Of a DNA stretch of 64,000 bases, positions 43,969 through 52,757 are shown piece after piece. How positions within the stretch are numbered: position 1 is the first letter of the stretch; each line of letters starts with the position of its first letter. The notes beneath the pieces are model-generated. The model was not told where the DNA came from. It saw nothing but the letters and a program-made list of their open reading frames with translations, and ran no database searches. This DNA is from Arthrobacter sp. S39 (lineage in GTDB: Bacteria; Actinomycetota; Actinomycetes; Actinomycetales; Micrococcaceae). Position numbers and translations under genes: made by a program. The stretch lies in contig NZ_SIHX01000007.1 of the NCBI RefSeq assembly GCF_004320525.1, forward strand, positions 1 to 64,000, written 5' to 3'.

Positions 43969-44378
43969 AAATTGCCCTGACGAGCCTGTTCGTCGACGAC
44001 CAGCGGGCGGCGCTGGCCTTCTACACAGACGTGCTCGGATTCACGAAACGCCATGACATCCCCCTCGGCGATGACTTTTGGCTCACCGTTGTATCGCCGG
44101 AATCGCCTGACGGTCCTGAGCTGCTGCTGGAACCGTCGGGCCACCCGGCAGTCAAGCCGTATCGGGATGCCCTTGCCGAAGACGGCATCCCGCTCGCTCA
44201 ATTCGCTGTAGAGGACATCGAGGCCGAGCACGCCAGGCTGACCAGCAAGGGCGTGGTGTTCACGCAGCCGCCGACTGACATCGGCAACGCAGTCGTGGCC
44301 GTCTTTGATGACACATGCGGCAACCTCATCCAGCTGATCGAAATGAAGCGGGACGAGAACCACGCCGACGCCCGCTGA
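43965..44378 (+). CDS. VOC-family (glyoxalase/bleomycin-resistance fold) protein
   Basis: This 137-residue protein has two beta-alpha-beta-beta-beta modules of the vicinal oxygen chelate fold (SLFVDDQRAALAFYTDVLGF, then FAVEDIEAEHARLTSKGVVF and CGNLIQLIEM). The final glutamate could be a metal ligand. It is coupled to the ArsR-type gene, whose product probably regulates it. The substrate is unknown. Confidence 0.87.
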   Translation: MKIALTSLFVDDQRAALAFYTDVLGFTKRHDIPLGDDFWLTVVSPESPDGPELLLEPSGHPAVKPYRDALAEDGIPLAQFAVEDIEAEHARLTSKGVVFTQPPTDIGNAVVAVFDDTCGNLIQLIEMKRDENHADAR

Positions 44379-44450
44379 GGGATGAAGGGGCGGACTGCCC
44401 CAGCACACTGCTCCGCTGGTCCCGCTGGCGCTGCAGGGGCCTCAAACAGC

Positions 44451-44496
44451 AAAGTGCCGCGGATACTTTCGAGGGAGAAGGTATCCGCGGCACTTT
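44451..44496. terminator. bidirectional terminator between the VOC and excalibur genes
   Basis: A perfect 16-bp stem (AAAGTGCCGCGGATAC and its complement) with a 14-base loop has A and T tracts on its flanks. Confidence 0.9.
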
Positions 44497-44516
44497 AAAC
44501 GGCTTACGCGAGGCGG

Positions 44517-45392
44517 CTATTTCTCGCAGGCAACTCCGTCGGAATCGCCGTCCAGGCCTGCACGGTAGCCCGCCTGCCCAATGCGCAACGGCGCCGCACC
44601 GGCAGCCTTAGCCGCCGCACAATTGGGGTAGTAGGCAGCGGCGGGCGCTGGCGCAACGGGAGCTGGTGCGGCCGGAGCTGCGGGGACCTGCTTCGCGGCC
44701 TGCTGGGCCGCTGCCTGTTCGGCCGCAGCTTTCTGTGCAGCGGCCTGTTCGGCGGCCAGCTGCGCGGCAGCCGCATCTGCCGCAGCTTTGTCTGCGGCCG
44801 CTTTATCTGCCGCAGCCTTCTCAGCAGCAGCCTTTTCGGCTGCCGCCTTATCAACGGCGGCTTTGTCAGCGGCAGCCTTCTCAGCGACCACCCGCTTCGA
44901 GTCAGCCTCGGTCATCCACACCAGACGCTGGTCGCTGCCCGAGGTGCAGATGAGTGTCTGGTCGTTGTACTTTCGCGTCTCGGCTGCGGTGAGGCAGGCC
45001 GAGTTCGCCGGATTCGTCGGGGTCGCACTTGGCGTTGCCGTTGCGGACTTTTGGGATGTACTGGCCAGGGACGCTTTATCGGTACTTCCGCCCGGGGCGG
45101 CGGTGGCACCGACCACGCCCGCACCCAAAATCAAGGCGACAAATCCGGCAATTGCCACGATTCCACCGGATTTGCGGTGCGGCAGGCCAACCCATGACCG
45201 GCGCTTGAACAGCAGCACATAGAGCCCGGTAAGCAGGGCAACCAGGCCAAGGATGAACAAGGCCATACCCACTCCGCCGGCTATGGCGAAAGGAATCAGG
45301 ACCAGCAGCACTATTGCCGCAACGATCCAGAAGAGCACAGTCGGTTTCCAGCGGCCTTTTTGGACTGCAGGAGCATAAGGATTGTTTGTCAT
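44517..45392 (-). CDS. membrane protein with Ala/Lys coiled coil and excalibur domain
   Basis: This 291-residue protein has three N-terminal membrane helices (about 17-38, 41-62 and 76-97). An external region with a cysteine pair (SACLTAAETRKYNDQTLICT) and a long alanine-rich helix follow, with repeats of the AAADKAA/AAAEKAA type (about 168-235). A proline/alanine spacer and a C-terminal excalibur domain (about 252-291) end in DGDSDGVACE. Excalibur is a small extracellular calcium-binding domain with an invariant cysteine pair. The protein spans the membrane and presents excalibur at the surface. The next gene upstream on the same strand also ends in excalibur. Confidence 0.85.
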   Translation of the reverse strand: MTNNPYAPAVQKGRWKPTVLFWIVAAIVLLVLIPFAIAGGVGMALFILGLVALLTGLYVLLFKRRSWVGLPHRKSGGIVAIAGFVALILGAGVVGATAAPGGSTDKASLASTSQKSATATPSATPTNPANSACLTAAETRKYNDQTLICTSGSDQRLVWMTEADSKRVVAEKAAADKAAVDKAAAEKAAAEKAAADKAAADKAAADAAAAQLAAEQAAAQKAAAEQAAAQQAAKQVPAAPAAPAPVAPAPAAAYYPNCAAAKAAGAAPLRIGQAGYRAGLDGDSDGVACEK

Positions 45393-45464
45393 TTTTTTCC
45401 CCTAGGAATGTTTGTGACGGTGATGCAAATGGGGCATAAATAACCCCAAGGCAATGGGGCGCGG

Positions 45465-46586
45465 TCAGCTCTCGCAGGCCACGCCGTCGGAATCGCGGTC
45501 AAGCGCGGACCGGTAGCCGGCCTGTCCCGCGAAGATCGGGGCCGCGCCGGCGGCCTTCGCAGCCGTGCAGTTGGCGTAGTAGACGGCGGCCGGAACTGCG
45601 GGAGCCGGCGCCGGGACAACGGGCGCGGGGGCAACCGGGGCGGGAGCCACCGGAGCAGCAACCGGGGCCGGCGCCACGGGTGCAGCTGCCACCACGGGCG
45701 CGGGCTCAGGTGCCGCCGCAGCAACCGGCGCCTGCTCGTTGGTCGGTGCCAGCTGGCCGGCGCAGTCGCCGAGGATCCTGGCCATCGCGTCGTGCTCCGC
45801 CTGGGTTACCCACAGGCTGTACGTGGCCTTCACCGAAACCTGCCGGGCCACGTACTCGCACCGGAAGCCCTTGTTCGGCGGCAGCCAGGTGGCGGCGTCG
45901 CCGTCGCCCTTTTTCATGTTGGTGGGACCGTCCGTCGCCTGGAGGTTCAGCGGATCGTTGGCGAACGCCGTCCGCTGTTCCGTGGTCAGCTGCTGCGCGC
46001 CCTTCTGCCAGGCGTCGCTGAGGGCCACCACATGGTCGATCTGCACGGCGCTGCTGGTGGCAGTCCCCCGCAGGAAGCTGATGCTGGTGCCCGTGTAGGG
46101 ATCCGCCAGCATTCCGGACTGCACCTTGCAGGGGACGCTGTTGGTATAGGCGATGCCCATCAGGTCGCGTTTGAGCATGTCATTACGGGTATCGCAGCCG
46201 TTCCGGTCCACGTCCGCCCAGGCCTGCCCGAACAGCGCACGGTCATATCCCGTCTTGGGTGCGCGGCCCTTGACGGGCAAAGTGGCCAGCAGGTCGGCCG
46301 CCTTCGTCGCGAAGGCAGGCTGCGTCTTCGGTGCGGTGACGCTGACGCCGTTCGCCACAACGAAGGGGGTCTCGGGATCAAGCGGAGAGCCCGACGGCGC
46401 CGGCGTGGCTTGTGCAGCTGCGCTCGCCTCAGACGCGGCCGACGAGGCATCGGTCGCCGACGAAGCGGCCTGCGGCTCCCGCGTTGCGGTCCCCGGCGAA
46501 CCGGCGGAGCACCCGACAACAAATGCCAAAGAAACCGACGCGGCGACGGCCCCTGCCGTCCGCATAAGCATCTCGTAGTTCGGCAT
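45465..46586 (-). CDS. secreted HNH/DUF1524-type nuclease lipoprotein with excalibur domain
   Basis: This 373-residue protein has a lipobox (FVVGC, C26), a Ser/Ala linker and a nuclease domain of the HNH/DUF1524 type: ADVDRNGCDTRNDMLKRDL (about 124-142), the catalytic DH at D184-H185 in VQIDHVVALSDAW, and NLQATDGPTNMKKGDGDAAT (about 214-233). A Pro/Ala/Val linker and an excalibur domain (about 337-373, DRDSDGVACE) follow. It should cut DNA or RNA outside the cell, for nutrient scavenging, DNA uptake or defence against naked DNA. GGGGGAG precedes the ATG. Confidence 0.88.
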   Translation of the reverse strand: MPNYEMLMRTAGAVAASVSLAFVVGCSAGSPGTATREPQAASSATDASSAASEASAAAQATPAPSGSPLDPETPFVVANGVSVTAPKTQPAFATKAADLLATLPVKGRAPKTGYDRALFGQAWADVDRNGCDTRNDMLKRDLMGIAYTNSVPCKVQSGMLADPYTGTSISFLRGTATSSAVQIDHVVALSDAWQKGAQQLTTEQRTAFANDPLNLQATDGPTNMKKGDGDAATWLPPNKGFRCEYVARQVSVKATYSLWVTQAEHDAMARILGDCAGQLAPTNEQAPVAAAAPEPAPVVAAAPVAPAPVAAPVAPAPVAPAPVVPAPAPAVPAAVYYANCTAAKAAGAAPIFAGQAGYRSALDRDSDGVACES

Positions 46587-46604
46587 TGTTCTCCCCCATT
46601 AAAT

Positions 46605-46632
46605 AAAGGGCCCGGCGATAGCCGGGCCCTTT
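46605..46632. terminator. terminator between the CHAT cassette and the nuclease gene
   Basis: A perfect 12-bp stem (AAAGGGCCCGGC and its complement) around GATA lies 18 bases before the nuclease start. It ends transcripts arriving from the CHAT/Trypco1 genes on the minus strand. The 224 bases between it and 46857 hold only a doubtful 71-codon frame. Confidence 0.85.
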
Positions 46633-46856
46633 GCTTAAGCCAATGTTGCTGCTGGTGAGGAGCCTATTTCCCAGATTCGCGGCAAAACCAATTCTTCGAC
46701 GATCTTCGGACAACGCTGATGGAGCCTTGAGCCGATCTTGAGGAAACTCGTCGCACGGAAAGTCATGCGCTTCACAATCGCTGGCGGATGCCGGAGATCC
46801 GCGGTCTGCCAGGTATTGGGCCGCCGCCGATACTGGGGCCGGCCATCCACGTGCGT

Positions 46857-47210
46857 TTACGCGGTTCCGCCGTCTCCGGTTTCCTCACCTTTGCGGCTCC
46901 ACGTGAGCGTGATGGTGAAATTCGAGCTGGTGCTTGCGGCCGCGATGAAAGCCCCGGCTTCGGCATGGAGGTCGAGGCCGAACTCGAGGGTAACCTCATC
47001 GGGTTGGTTGGGCAGGTTCATAAGCTCGTCGATGACCCCTTGGACGGCGGGCCGGACGTTGCTGAGGGCCCGCTCGAAGGTCTGCTGGGCCCGCGCAAAA
47101 ACACCCGTATGGCTGTCCCCGCCCCGGGTCACCACCGTGCCCGCAGCGTCAGCAACTTCCACGAGGACGGTGCCGCCGTCCGCGGTGGGGAATTCAACCA
47201 GCCTTGTCAT
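46857..47210 (-). CDS. Trypco1-like (CU044_2847 family) small protein, partner of the CHAT protease
   Basis: This 117-residue protein begins TRLVEFPTADGGTVLVEVAD and continues with a helix (ARAQQTFERALSNVRPAVQG, about 40-59) and a beta strand pair (VTLEFGLDLHAEAGAFIAAA). The pattern matches the trypsin-co-occurring domain 1 family, small proteins repeatedly encoded next to trypsin-like or CHAT proteases in predicted bacterial conflict systems. Its start lies 17 bases inside the end of the CHAT gene, so the two are co-translated. It may be a substrate, inhibitor or adaptor of the protease. The family assignment is from memory of its sequence features. Confidence 0.7.
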   Translation of the reverse strand: MTRLVEFPTADGGTVLVEVADAAGTVVTRGGDSHTGVFARAQQTFERALSNVRPAVQGVIDELMNLPNQPDEVTLEFGLDLHAEAGAFIAAASTSSNFTITLTWSRKGEETGDGGTA

Positions 47211-49587
47211 GCCCTGACCGACCCTTTCTCATCTGCACCGCCAGCACCAGGAAAACGGCTCCGCATGCCGCGACAACCATGCCCTGCACCATAAAACCGA
47301 CGCCAATCACAGCGGACTCCTCCAGCCCGGCCCACACCAGCGGCAGGGATCCGGCGGAGACCAGCAGCACCCACCCAGCCACGGCGTGTCCGCCGCGGAT
47401 GGCCAGGATGCCGGCGCAGACTCCAAAAACTGCGTGCACCAAGCTCCAAACCAGTGCCGCCGGCTGGGCCTCGACTTCGAACCCCACAAGCCCCATCAGC
47501 GCCTCCGCGCCGATGGCAACACCCAGCGCGACCCGGCCAAGCACCGTCCGGACAGGGAGTCCCGAAAGCAGCAGCAGCGTATAGCCTGCCGGCGCCAGGA
47601 CCCCGTACATGAACTGAATGGTGCCCGACCCGCGGTTGTACCACCAGTCGTTTTCGTCATACCAAAGCAGGTAGTTGTAGAAAAACGCGAGCAGGCCTCC
47701 GGCGAGCGCCAGGAGCAATCCTCCGGATCCCAGGAGCCGGAAGTCCAAGCCCTGCGGTTGCTCGGACGGCGCCTCGGCCGGTTCAGCGGACGGACGGTCC
47801 GACGACGGAACCGGCGACGGGCGGTCCGTGCCGCTGATTGCCTGCGACGGCGGGACCGGAGACTGTCGGTCAGCACGGCTGACGGGCGTCGCGGGCGGTT
47901 CCGCCGCGGCTCCAAGGTGGCCCCGCGCCGCCGTCGTCAGTCCATCCGGGTCCGCGGCGGCCGGATCCAGAGCCTCGAGCTCCGCCGCGACGTCCAGGAC
48001 CGCTTCCCAGTTGCCGCTCCCGGCGTGGTAGTCGAGTTCGGCCTGCAGGTCTGCGATCCGTTGGCGCTTCTCCGCCCGTTCCTTGCGGGCCGCGGCATCG
48101 GCAAAGGCCGGGTCATCCTGGAGCTTGGAAAATTCGCTGATGGCCGTGGACCAGTCCTCGTCCTCCTCGGCTTCGACGGCCCGCTCATATGCTTCGGCGC
48201 GCTCCTGGCGTTGTACTGCCGAGAGGCGGAGGGCTGCAGCGTCGCGGTAATCAGGATCTAAGGTCAGCAGGTCATCAAGTAGCTCAAGAGCCAAACCATA
48301 GTGCTTGGCGCGCAGCTCTGCGGAGGCCTGGACGTAGAGCGCGTGCAGCTGTGCCTGCCGCGACCTGAGCCGGGCACGCTCGCGGGCGTCGTCCTGCAGT
48401 CGGTCCGGAAGCTCGTCCAGCCGCTGTTGCTGGCCCTCCGTTTCCTGGTCCGCCTGCTTCCGAACGGGCGGCTTCGGCGGGGCCGAAAGGGTGAACAGCT
48501 GCGTGGATCCGCCCCTGACATAGAGGGCCGGCGTGACCCATTCCAGGGTCCCATCCGGGCTGGCCATCACGGAGATGCGGCCGATCCGGGCTGCTTCGTC
48601 CACGCCGCGGCCGCTGGCGATCGCGGCATAAAAGCCCTGCGCGAAGGCTATGGCAGCGACGTCGCTGATGGCGAACTGCATGGCGGCCACCGCGCTGATG
48701 CCGCTGCGGACCAGTGTGGATGCGGTGCCGGAGAACAGGTCCTCCTGCCCTGACTCGCCCGACGAACACGAGTTCAACACCACCAGCCGCGGCCGGGGCG
48801 CGGCAACACTCAGGAGGGCCATAAAACGGATGGCGCGCACCATGGCGGCTCGGCCGTCCGCGCCGACCAGGGCGATGCGTCCCTCGTCGCTGCGCGAATC
48901 GTAGTCCCCGTGGCCGATGAAGTGGACAACATGCCACGGTCCCGCCAGCAGGCTGGACTGGATGTCCTCCCACGTTCCGCCTGGCGCCCAGACCAGCTCG
49001 ATCCGCCCCTCGGAAATTGGACCACCGAGCGCCGCGGCGAGGTGCCGCTTTTCGGCCTCCCCATCCAGCGACGGCAGGTCCCGGGGAGCCGCGACCAGCC
49101 CAAGGATGCGCAGCGGCGGCACGATCTCCAGGGGTTTCAGGTGATAGTCCGGTGCCGGAATGTGCCGCAGGAGCGGTTCGGTCTGGCACAGGTAGGTTTC
49201 CGTTTCCGGGTCAAACAGCATTTCCCACGGCAGCGCCGCGAGTTCCGGCGCCGCCAGCCGCAGCACCACCCGCAGCTGCTGCCCGCTATGCTGCGCCGCA
49301 CCCAGGCTGGCACGATACGTGCCGTAGACCTCCCGAGTGAACAATGCCTGGAACAGCTGCTGGCCCACTCCACGGACGGGAAGCTCAGCGACGGGGGTGG
49401 TCCGGCGGGCCGCCACCGCCGAAGCCAGGACCGTGGATTCCAGCTCGGTCCGGCGCTCCAGGATGCCCTCCACATCAAGCCGGAAGACACCGGAGGCGTT
49501 GCCGCCCGCCGGAGCCTGGACCACGCGCACGGAGTACTCGCCCGGCTCCGAACCGGCTGCAAGTTCCAGCTCTATGTCGCCGTCCAT
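47194..49587 (-). CDS. membrane-anchored CHAT (caspase-like) protease
   Basis: This 797-residue protein has an N-terminal beta-rich domain (1-110), a CHAT peptidase domain (about 155-365) with the catalytic dyad in HFIGHGDYD (H226) and VVLNSCSSGESG (C274), a helical repeat/coiled-coil region (about 385-545, TPR-like: YVQASAELRAKHYGLALELL), a Pro/Ser linker (about 560-612) and five or six C-terminal membrane helices (618-785). Caspase-fold proteases of this family act in regulated proteolysis and anti-phage cell death. The start at 49587 has GGAAAGG 5 bases upstream. Membrane anchoring with the protease in the cytosol, coupled to a Trypco1-like partner, suggests a membrane-sited sensor-effector system. 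Confidence 0.9.
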   Translation of the reverse strand: MDGDIELELAAGSEPGEYSVRVVQAPAGGNASGVFRLDVEGILERRTELESTVLASAVAARRTTPVAELPVRGVGQQLFQALFTREVYGTYRASLGAAQHSGQQLRVVLRLAAPELAALPWEMLFDPETETYLCQTEPLLRHIPAPDYHLKPLEIVPPLRILGLVAAPRDLPSLDGEAEKRHLAAALGGPISEGRIELVWAPGGTWEDIQSSLLAGPWHVVHFIGHGDYDSRSDEGRIALVGADGRAAMVRAIRFMALLSVAAPRPRLVVLNSCSSGESGQEDLFSGTASTLVRSGISAVAAMQFAISDVAAIAFAQGFYAAIASGRGVDEAARIGRISVMASPDGTLEWVTPALYVRGGSTQLFTLSAPPKPPVRKQADQETEGQQQRLDELPDRLQDDARERARLRSRQAQLHALYVQASAELRAKHYGLALELLDDLLTLDPDYRDAAALRLSAVQRQERAEAYERAVEAEEDEDWSTAISEFSKLQDDPAFADAAARKERAEKRQRIADLQAELDYHAGSGNWEAVLDVAAELEALDPAAADPDGLTTAARGHLGAAAEPPATPVSRADRQSPVPPSQAISGTDRPSPVPSSDRPSAEPAEAPSEQPQGLDFRLLGSGGLLLALAGGLLAFFYNYLLWYDENDWWYNRGSGTIQFMYGVLAPAGYTLLLLSGLPVRTVLGRVALGVAIGAEALMGLVGFEVEAQPAALVWSLVHAVFGVCAGILAIRGGHAVAGWVLLVSAGSLPLVWAGLEESAVIGVGFMVQGMVVAACGAVFLVLAVQMRKGRSGHDKAG

Positions 49588-49863
49588 GGCTGCCTTTCCA
49601 GCGATGTCCGGGCGTCCCCAAGGGGCGTCCGCCGTCGCTTTCTCAAAGGATCGGGCCCACACCTACAGAGTGGCCCGGGAACCCGGACACCACAAGGACA
49701 AGTTTGTGATGGGCACCTTCGCCCCGCGTCCAAAGCAGGGTAGCCGGGCTCGTTGACAGCGCCTCGGGGCGGACGTGTACTTAAACTGGCCCTGCACCAG
49801 CGGGCCAAAAAACCACGAAGCGGCCCGCGCTTCCGTGTGGCCGCCACTCAAATGGAGGTCGCA

Positions 49864-50301
49864 ATGGGACAGGCACGGGAGGTCATGGACCGTCTAACCA
49901 CGGCCATGGGGGAAAAGGACAAAGACACCCTGAGCGGCTGCTACGCCGCTGACGCCGTGGCATTCACCCCCGACCAGGGCGAAATCAGGGGCCGCGACGC
50001 CATCAGCAACTACCTTTTCGAATTCTGGGTAGCCCTGCCGGATGTCAGGTACGACTACACGGACAGGCACGAGTCCGGCGACGTGGCGATCGATGAGGGC
50101 ATCATCGTCGGAACGCACACCGGGCCGCTGAACCTGCCCACCGGCGAAAGCCTGCCGCCCAGCGGCAGGGAGGTTCGGGTCAGAAGCTGCGACGTCGCCC
50201 GGGTGGAAAACGGCGAAATCATCAGCCACCATTTCTACTTCGACCAGATGGAGTTCCTGGGACAGCTCGGACTGCTGCCCGAATCACTGTCCAAACAATG
50301 A
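49864..50301 (+). CDS. SnoaL-like/NTF2-fold protein
   Basis: This 145-residue cone-shaped alpha-beta protein belongs to the SnoaL-like polyketide-cyclase/NTF2 superfamily (REVMDRLTTAMGEKDKDTLS, CYAADAVAFTPDQGEIRGRD, then VARVENGEIISHHFYFDQME). GGAGG lies 5 bases before the ATG. Members bind or isomerise small hydrophobic molecules. It stands alone, and no substrate can be inferred. Confidence 0.83.
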   Translation: MGQAREVMDRLTTAMGEKDKDTLSGCYAADAVAFTPDQGEIRGRDAISNYLFEFWVALPDVRYDYTDRHESGDVAIDEGIIVGTHTGPLNLPTGESLPPSGREVRVRSCDVARVENGEIISHHFYFDQMEFLGQLGLLPESLSKQ

Positions 50302-50337
50302 GCGCGGCGGTCCCCCGCCAGGCCGTGGGCGCCGACG

Positions 50338-51168
50338 CTAGTCCTCGATTCCGGTGCTCAGGCTGAGGTCCCGCCACCGGTCCAGATCGGCGCGTTCTGC
50401 TTCGGCGACGGCGCCGAACGCGCCGAACGCGTCCTGTCCGAGCACCAGCAGCGACGGCGGGTTCCCGCTGTTCACGACCGTCACGATGGCTTCCGCAGCC
50501 TTGGCCGGATCACCCGGCTGGGTGCCGTCCATCGTGTCGTTCTCCTTGCGCCGCTTCCCGGCCGTGTCCGCGTAGTCCGCGATCGGCGTCGCCGACTGCG
50601 TGAGTGAACGGCCGGCGAAGTCGGTGCGGAACGCGCCGGGCTCGACGACGGTGACGCTGATCCCCAGCGGCTTCAGTTCGTTGCGCAGTGAGCCGGACAG
50701 GCCCTCGAGCGCCGCCTTCGTGGCCGAGTAGTAGCCGGATCCGGCCGGCGTGATGCGCGCCCCGATCGAGGAGATGTTCAGGATGGACCCCGACCTGTTC
50801 GCACGCATGCCCGGCAGGACGGCTTTGATCATGTCCACCGCGCCGAAAACGTTCGTGTCGAACAATTGCCGGATGTCGGCGTCGTCCGCTTCCTCCACCG
50901 CCGCGCGGTAACCATACCCGGCGTTGTTGACAAGGACGTCGATGCCGCCGAAACGGGTCTGCGCCTCCTGCACCACCGAGCTGATCTGGTCCCGGTCGGT
51001 GACGTCGAGGGGCAGTGCCAGGGCCGTGTCCGGATAGGCGGCCGCGATGTCCTCGAGCGTGGTGGGGTTCCGGGCTGTGACGACGGCGTTGTGCCCGTGG
51101 GCGAGCACCGCCTGGGCAAGCGCGCTGCCGAGTCCGGTGGAGCATCCTGTGATGAGCCAGGTAGCCAT
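50338..51168 (-). CDS. short-chain dehydrogenase/reductase
   Basis: This 276-residue classical SDR has the cofactor motif TGCSTGLGSALA (about 7-18), NNAGYG, the catalytic serine in ILNISSIGARI and YSATK (tyrosine and lysine). It is NAD(P)-dependent and cytosolic. It follows the MFS exporter gene on the same strand by about 75 bases, both divergent from the MmyB-type regulator, so it is probably part of that regulated locus. Confidence 0.9.
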   Translation of the reverse strand: MATWLITGCSTGLGSALAQAVLAHGHNAVVTARNPTTLEDIAAAYPDTALALPLDVTDRDQISSVVQEAQTRFGGIDVLVNNAGYGYRAAVEEADDADIRQLFDTNVFGAVDMIKAVLPGMRANRSGSILNISSIGARITPAGSGYYSATKAALEGLSGSLRNELKPLGISVTVVEPGAFRTDFAGRSLTQSATPIADYADTAGKRRKENDTMDGTQPGDPAKAAEAIVTVVNSGNPPSLLVLGQDAFGAFGAVAEAERADLDRWRDLSLSTGIED

Positions 51169-51242
51169 GGGGTGATTCCTTTCGTAGTTTCCGGGTCCTA
51201 CTGATCAGGTAACCGCAGAACGGTTCCGCTGAACAGGTACTG

Positions 51243-52649
51243 TCAGGGCATGGTTCGGGCGGTGCGGCGTGCTGCCTGTTCGGCGGGAACGATGAGCACC
51301 AGGGCGACGAGCAGTGCCGCTGCCAGCATGATTGACCCGCCGGTATAGGCGACGGCGACGGTCCCGGCGAGTGAGCCGGCGTTGGCCGAGACCGCCACCA
51401 GGACGCCGACGCCGAGGGCGCTGCCGAGCTGGTGCGAGGTGTTGACCAGTCCGGAGGCGGCTCCGGCGTCGTGGGCGCTGGCTCCTGCGATGCCGGCGGA
51501 AGTGAGCGGCGCGAACCCGAGGCCCTGCCCGACGCCGATCAGCACCATGGGGAGCGCGACGCCGGGAAGGTAGGGGGTGCCGGCGGTGATGGTGCTGAGC
51601 CAGGTCATGCCGGCCAGGGTCAGGGCGAGCCCGGCGGCCAGCAGCGTGGCGTTGCCGAATCGGTGCGTGAGCCGCGGGACGGCCAGTGCGACGAAGAAGT
51701 TCACCACCGTCATGGGGAAGAAGGCCACACCGGCCTGCAGCGGGTTGAAGCCGTAGACGCCCTGGAGGAACTGGGTGGTGAAGAAGAAAAACCCGATCAT
51801 GGTGCCGGCGAAGAGGAGCCGTGCGGCGTAGGCGCCGGCCCGTTCCCGGCTGGCGAACAGGTGCAGCGGCATGATGGGTTGCTTTGCTTTGCCTTCGTTG
51901 ACCACCAGCAGGGTCAGGAGCACCGCGGCTGCGGCGAGGGCGGTGACGGTTTCCGGTGCCGCCCAGCCGGCGTCGGTGGAGTTGACGATGGCGAAGACGA
52001 GGGCGCCCATGCCCAGGGTGGAGCAAAGGGCGCCGGGGAGGTCGAAGCGGCCAGTGGCGCGCGGGGATTCCGGGATGGTTTTGAGCGCGGCGATGATCAT
52101 GGCGGCGCCGATGGGCACGTTGACGAAGAACCCGGCCCGCCACGACACCCATTCGGCCAGAGCGCCGCCGACCACCAGCCCGAGGCTGGCTCCGATTCCG
52201 GCCACGGCGCCGTAGGCTGCGACGGCGCGGGTCCGTTCCCGGCCGGCGGCGAACGTCGCGGTCAGCAGGGACAGCGAGGAGGGCGCGACGACGGCCGCGC
52301 CGACGCCCTGGAGAGCCCGGGCGGCGATCAGCCATGCTTCGTTGGGGGCGAGCCCGATCAGCAGGGACGCGATGGCGAACACGGTGAGGCCGGCGATGAA
52401 CACCCTGCGCCGGCCCAGGATGTCCCCGAGGCGGGCGCCGAGCAGCAGCAGGCCGCCGAACACCAGCGTGTAGGCGTTCTGCACCCAGGAGAGCCCGGTG
52501 GTTGACAGGTCCAGCTCCGCCTGGATCCTGGGCAGGCCGGTGAAGATGATCGAGGCATCCAGGATGATCATGAAGTAGGCGACAAGGATGATCGCCAAGA
52601 CCGCCGCGGGACGGACCCGGGTGGGTGGCACGGCTGTGGTGATGTTCAT
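51243..52649 (-). CDS. MFS exporter, DHA2 (EmrB/QacA) family
   Basis: This 468-residue transporter has fourteen predicted helices. The DHA2 signature is visible as MIILDASIIFTGLPRIQAEL in helix 1, followed by LLLLGARLGDILGRRRVFIA. Such pumps export drugs or organic cations by proton antiport. It is divergent from the MmyB-type regulator with a 144-base shared region that contains a direct repeat. Confidence 0.9.
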   Translation of the reverse strand: MNITTAVPPTRVRPAAVLAIILVAYFMIILDASIIFTGLPRIQAELDLSTTGLSWVQNAYTLVFGGLLLLGARLGDILGRRRVFIAGLTVFAIASLLIGLAPNEAWLIAARALQGVGAAVVAPSSLSLLTATFAAGRERTRAVAAYGAVAGIGASLGLVVGGALAEWVSWRAGFFVNVPIGAAMIIAALKTIPESPRATGRFDLPGALCSTLGMGALVFAIVNSTDAGWAAPETVTALAAAAVLLTLLVVNEGKAKQPIMPLHLFASRERAGAYAARLLFAGTMIGFFFFTTQFLQGVYGFNPLQAGVAFFPMTVVNFFVALAVPRLTHRFGNATLLAAGLALTLAGMTWLSTITAGTPYLPGVALPMVLIGVGQGLGFAPLTSAGIAGASAHDAGAASGLVNTSHQLGSALGVGVLVAVSANAGSLAGTVAVAYTGGSIMLAAALLVALVLIVPAEQAARRTARTMP

Positions 52650-52699
52650 ATATCAAGCTCACCACCCTCGGATAAACGGCGGCAGTGCCTGCTGTTCCA

Positions 52700-52713
52700 T
52701 GTACTGGCAGACC
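52700..52713. promoter_or_regulatory. direct-repeat operator candidate, copy 1
   Basis: TGTACTGGCAGACC matches TGTACTGACAGGCC at 52744-52757 in 12 of 14 positions, 44 bases apart, in the divergent MFS/regulator region. A 7-bp dyad (ACCCTTC/GAAGGGT) lies between the copies. Confidence 0.45.
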
Positions 52714-52743
52714 ACCCTTCAGCGGCTTTGTAGCGGGGAAGGG

Positions 52744-52757
52744 TGTACTGACAGGCC
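52744..52757. promoter_or_regulatory. direct-repeat operator candidate, copy 2
   Basis: TGTACTGACAGGCC is the second copy, ending 37 bases before the regulator start, where a bound protein could repress it. Confidence 0.45.

Noticed and set aside
44690-44900. Repetitive DNA resembling a short-repeat array
   Set aside because: The periodicity comes from Ala/Lys/Glu/Asp codons of a coiled-coil segment in the excalibur protein. There are no constant repeats with unique spacers, so it is not a CRISPR array.
45570-45720. Second low-complexity tract
   Set aside because: It encodes the Pro/Ala/Val linker of the nuclease lipoprotein and is explained by the protein.
46635-46850. 71-codon minus-strand frame after the Trypco1-like gene
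   Set aside because: It begins seven bases after the preceding stop but has no ribosome site and an Arg/Pro-rich composition typical of shadow frames. I could not support it.
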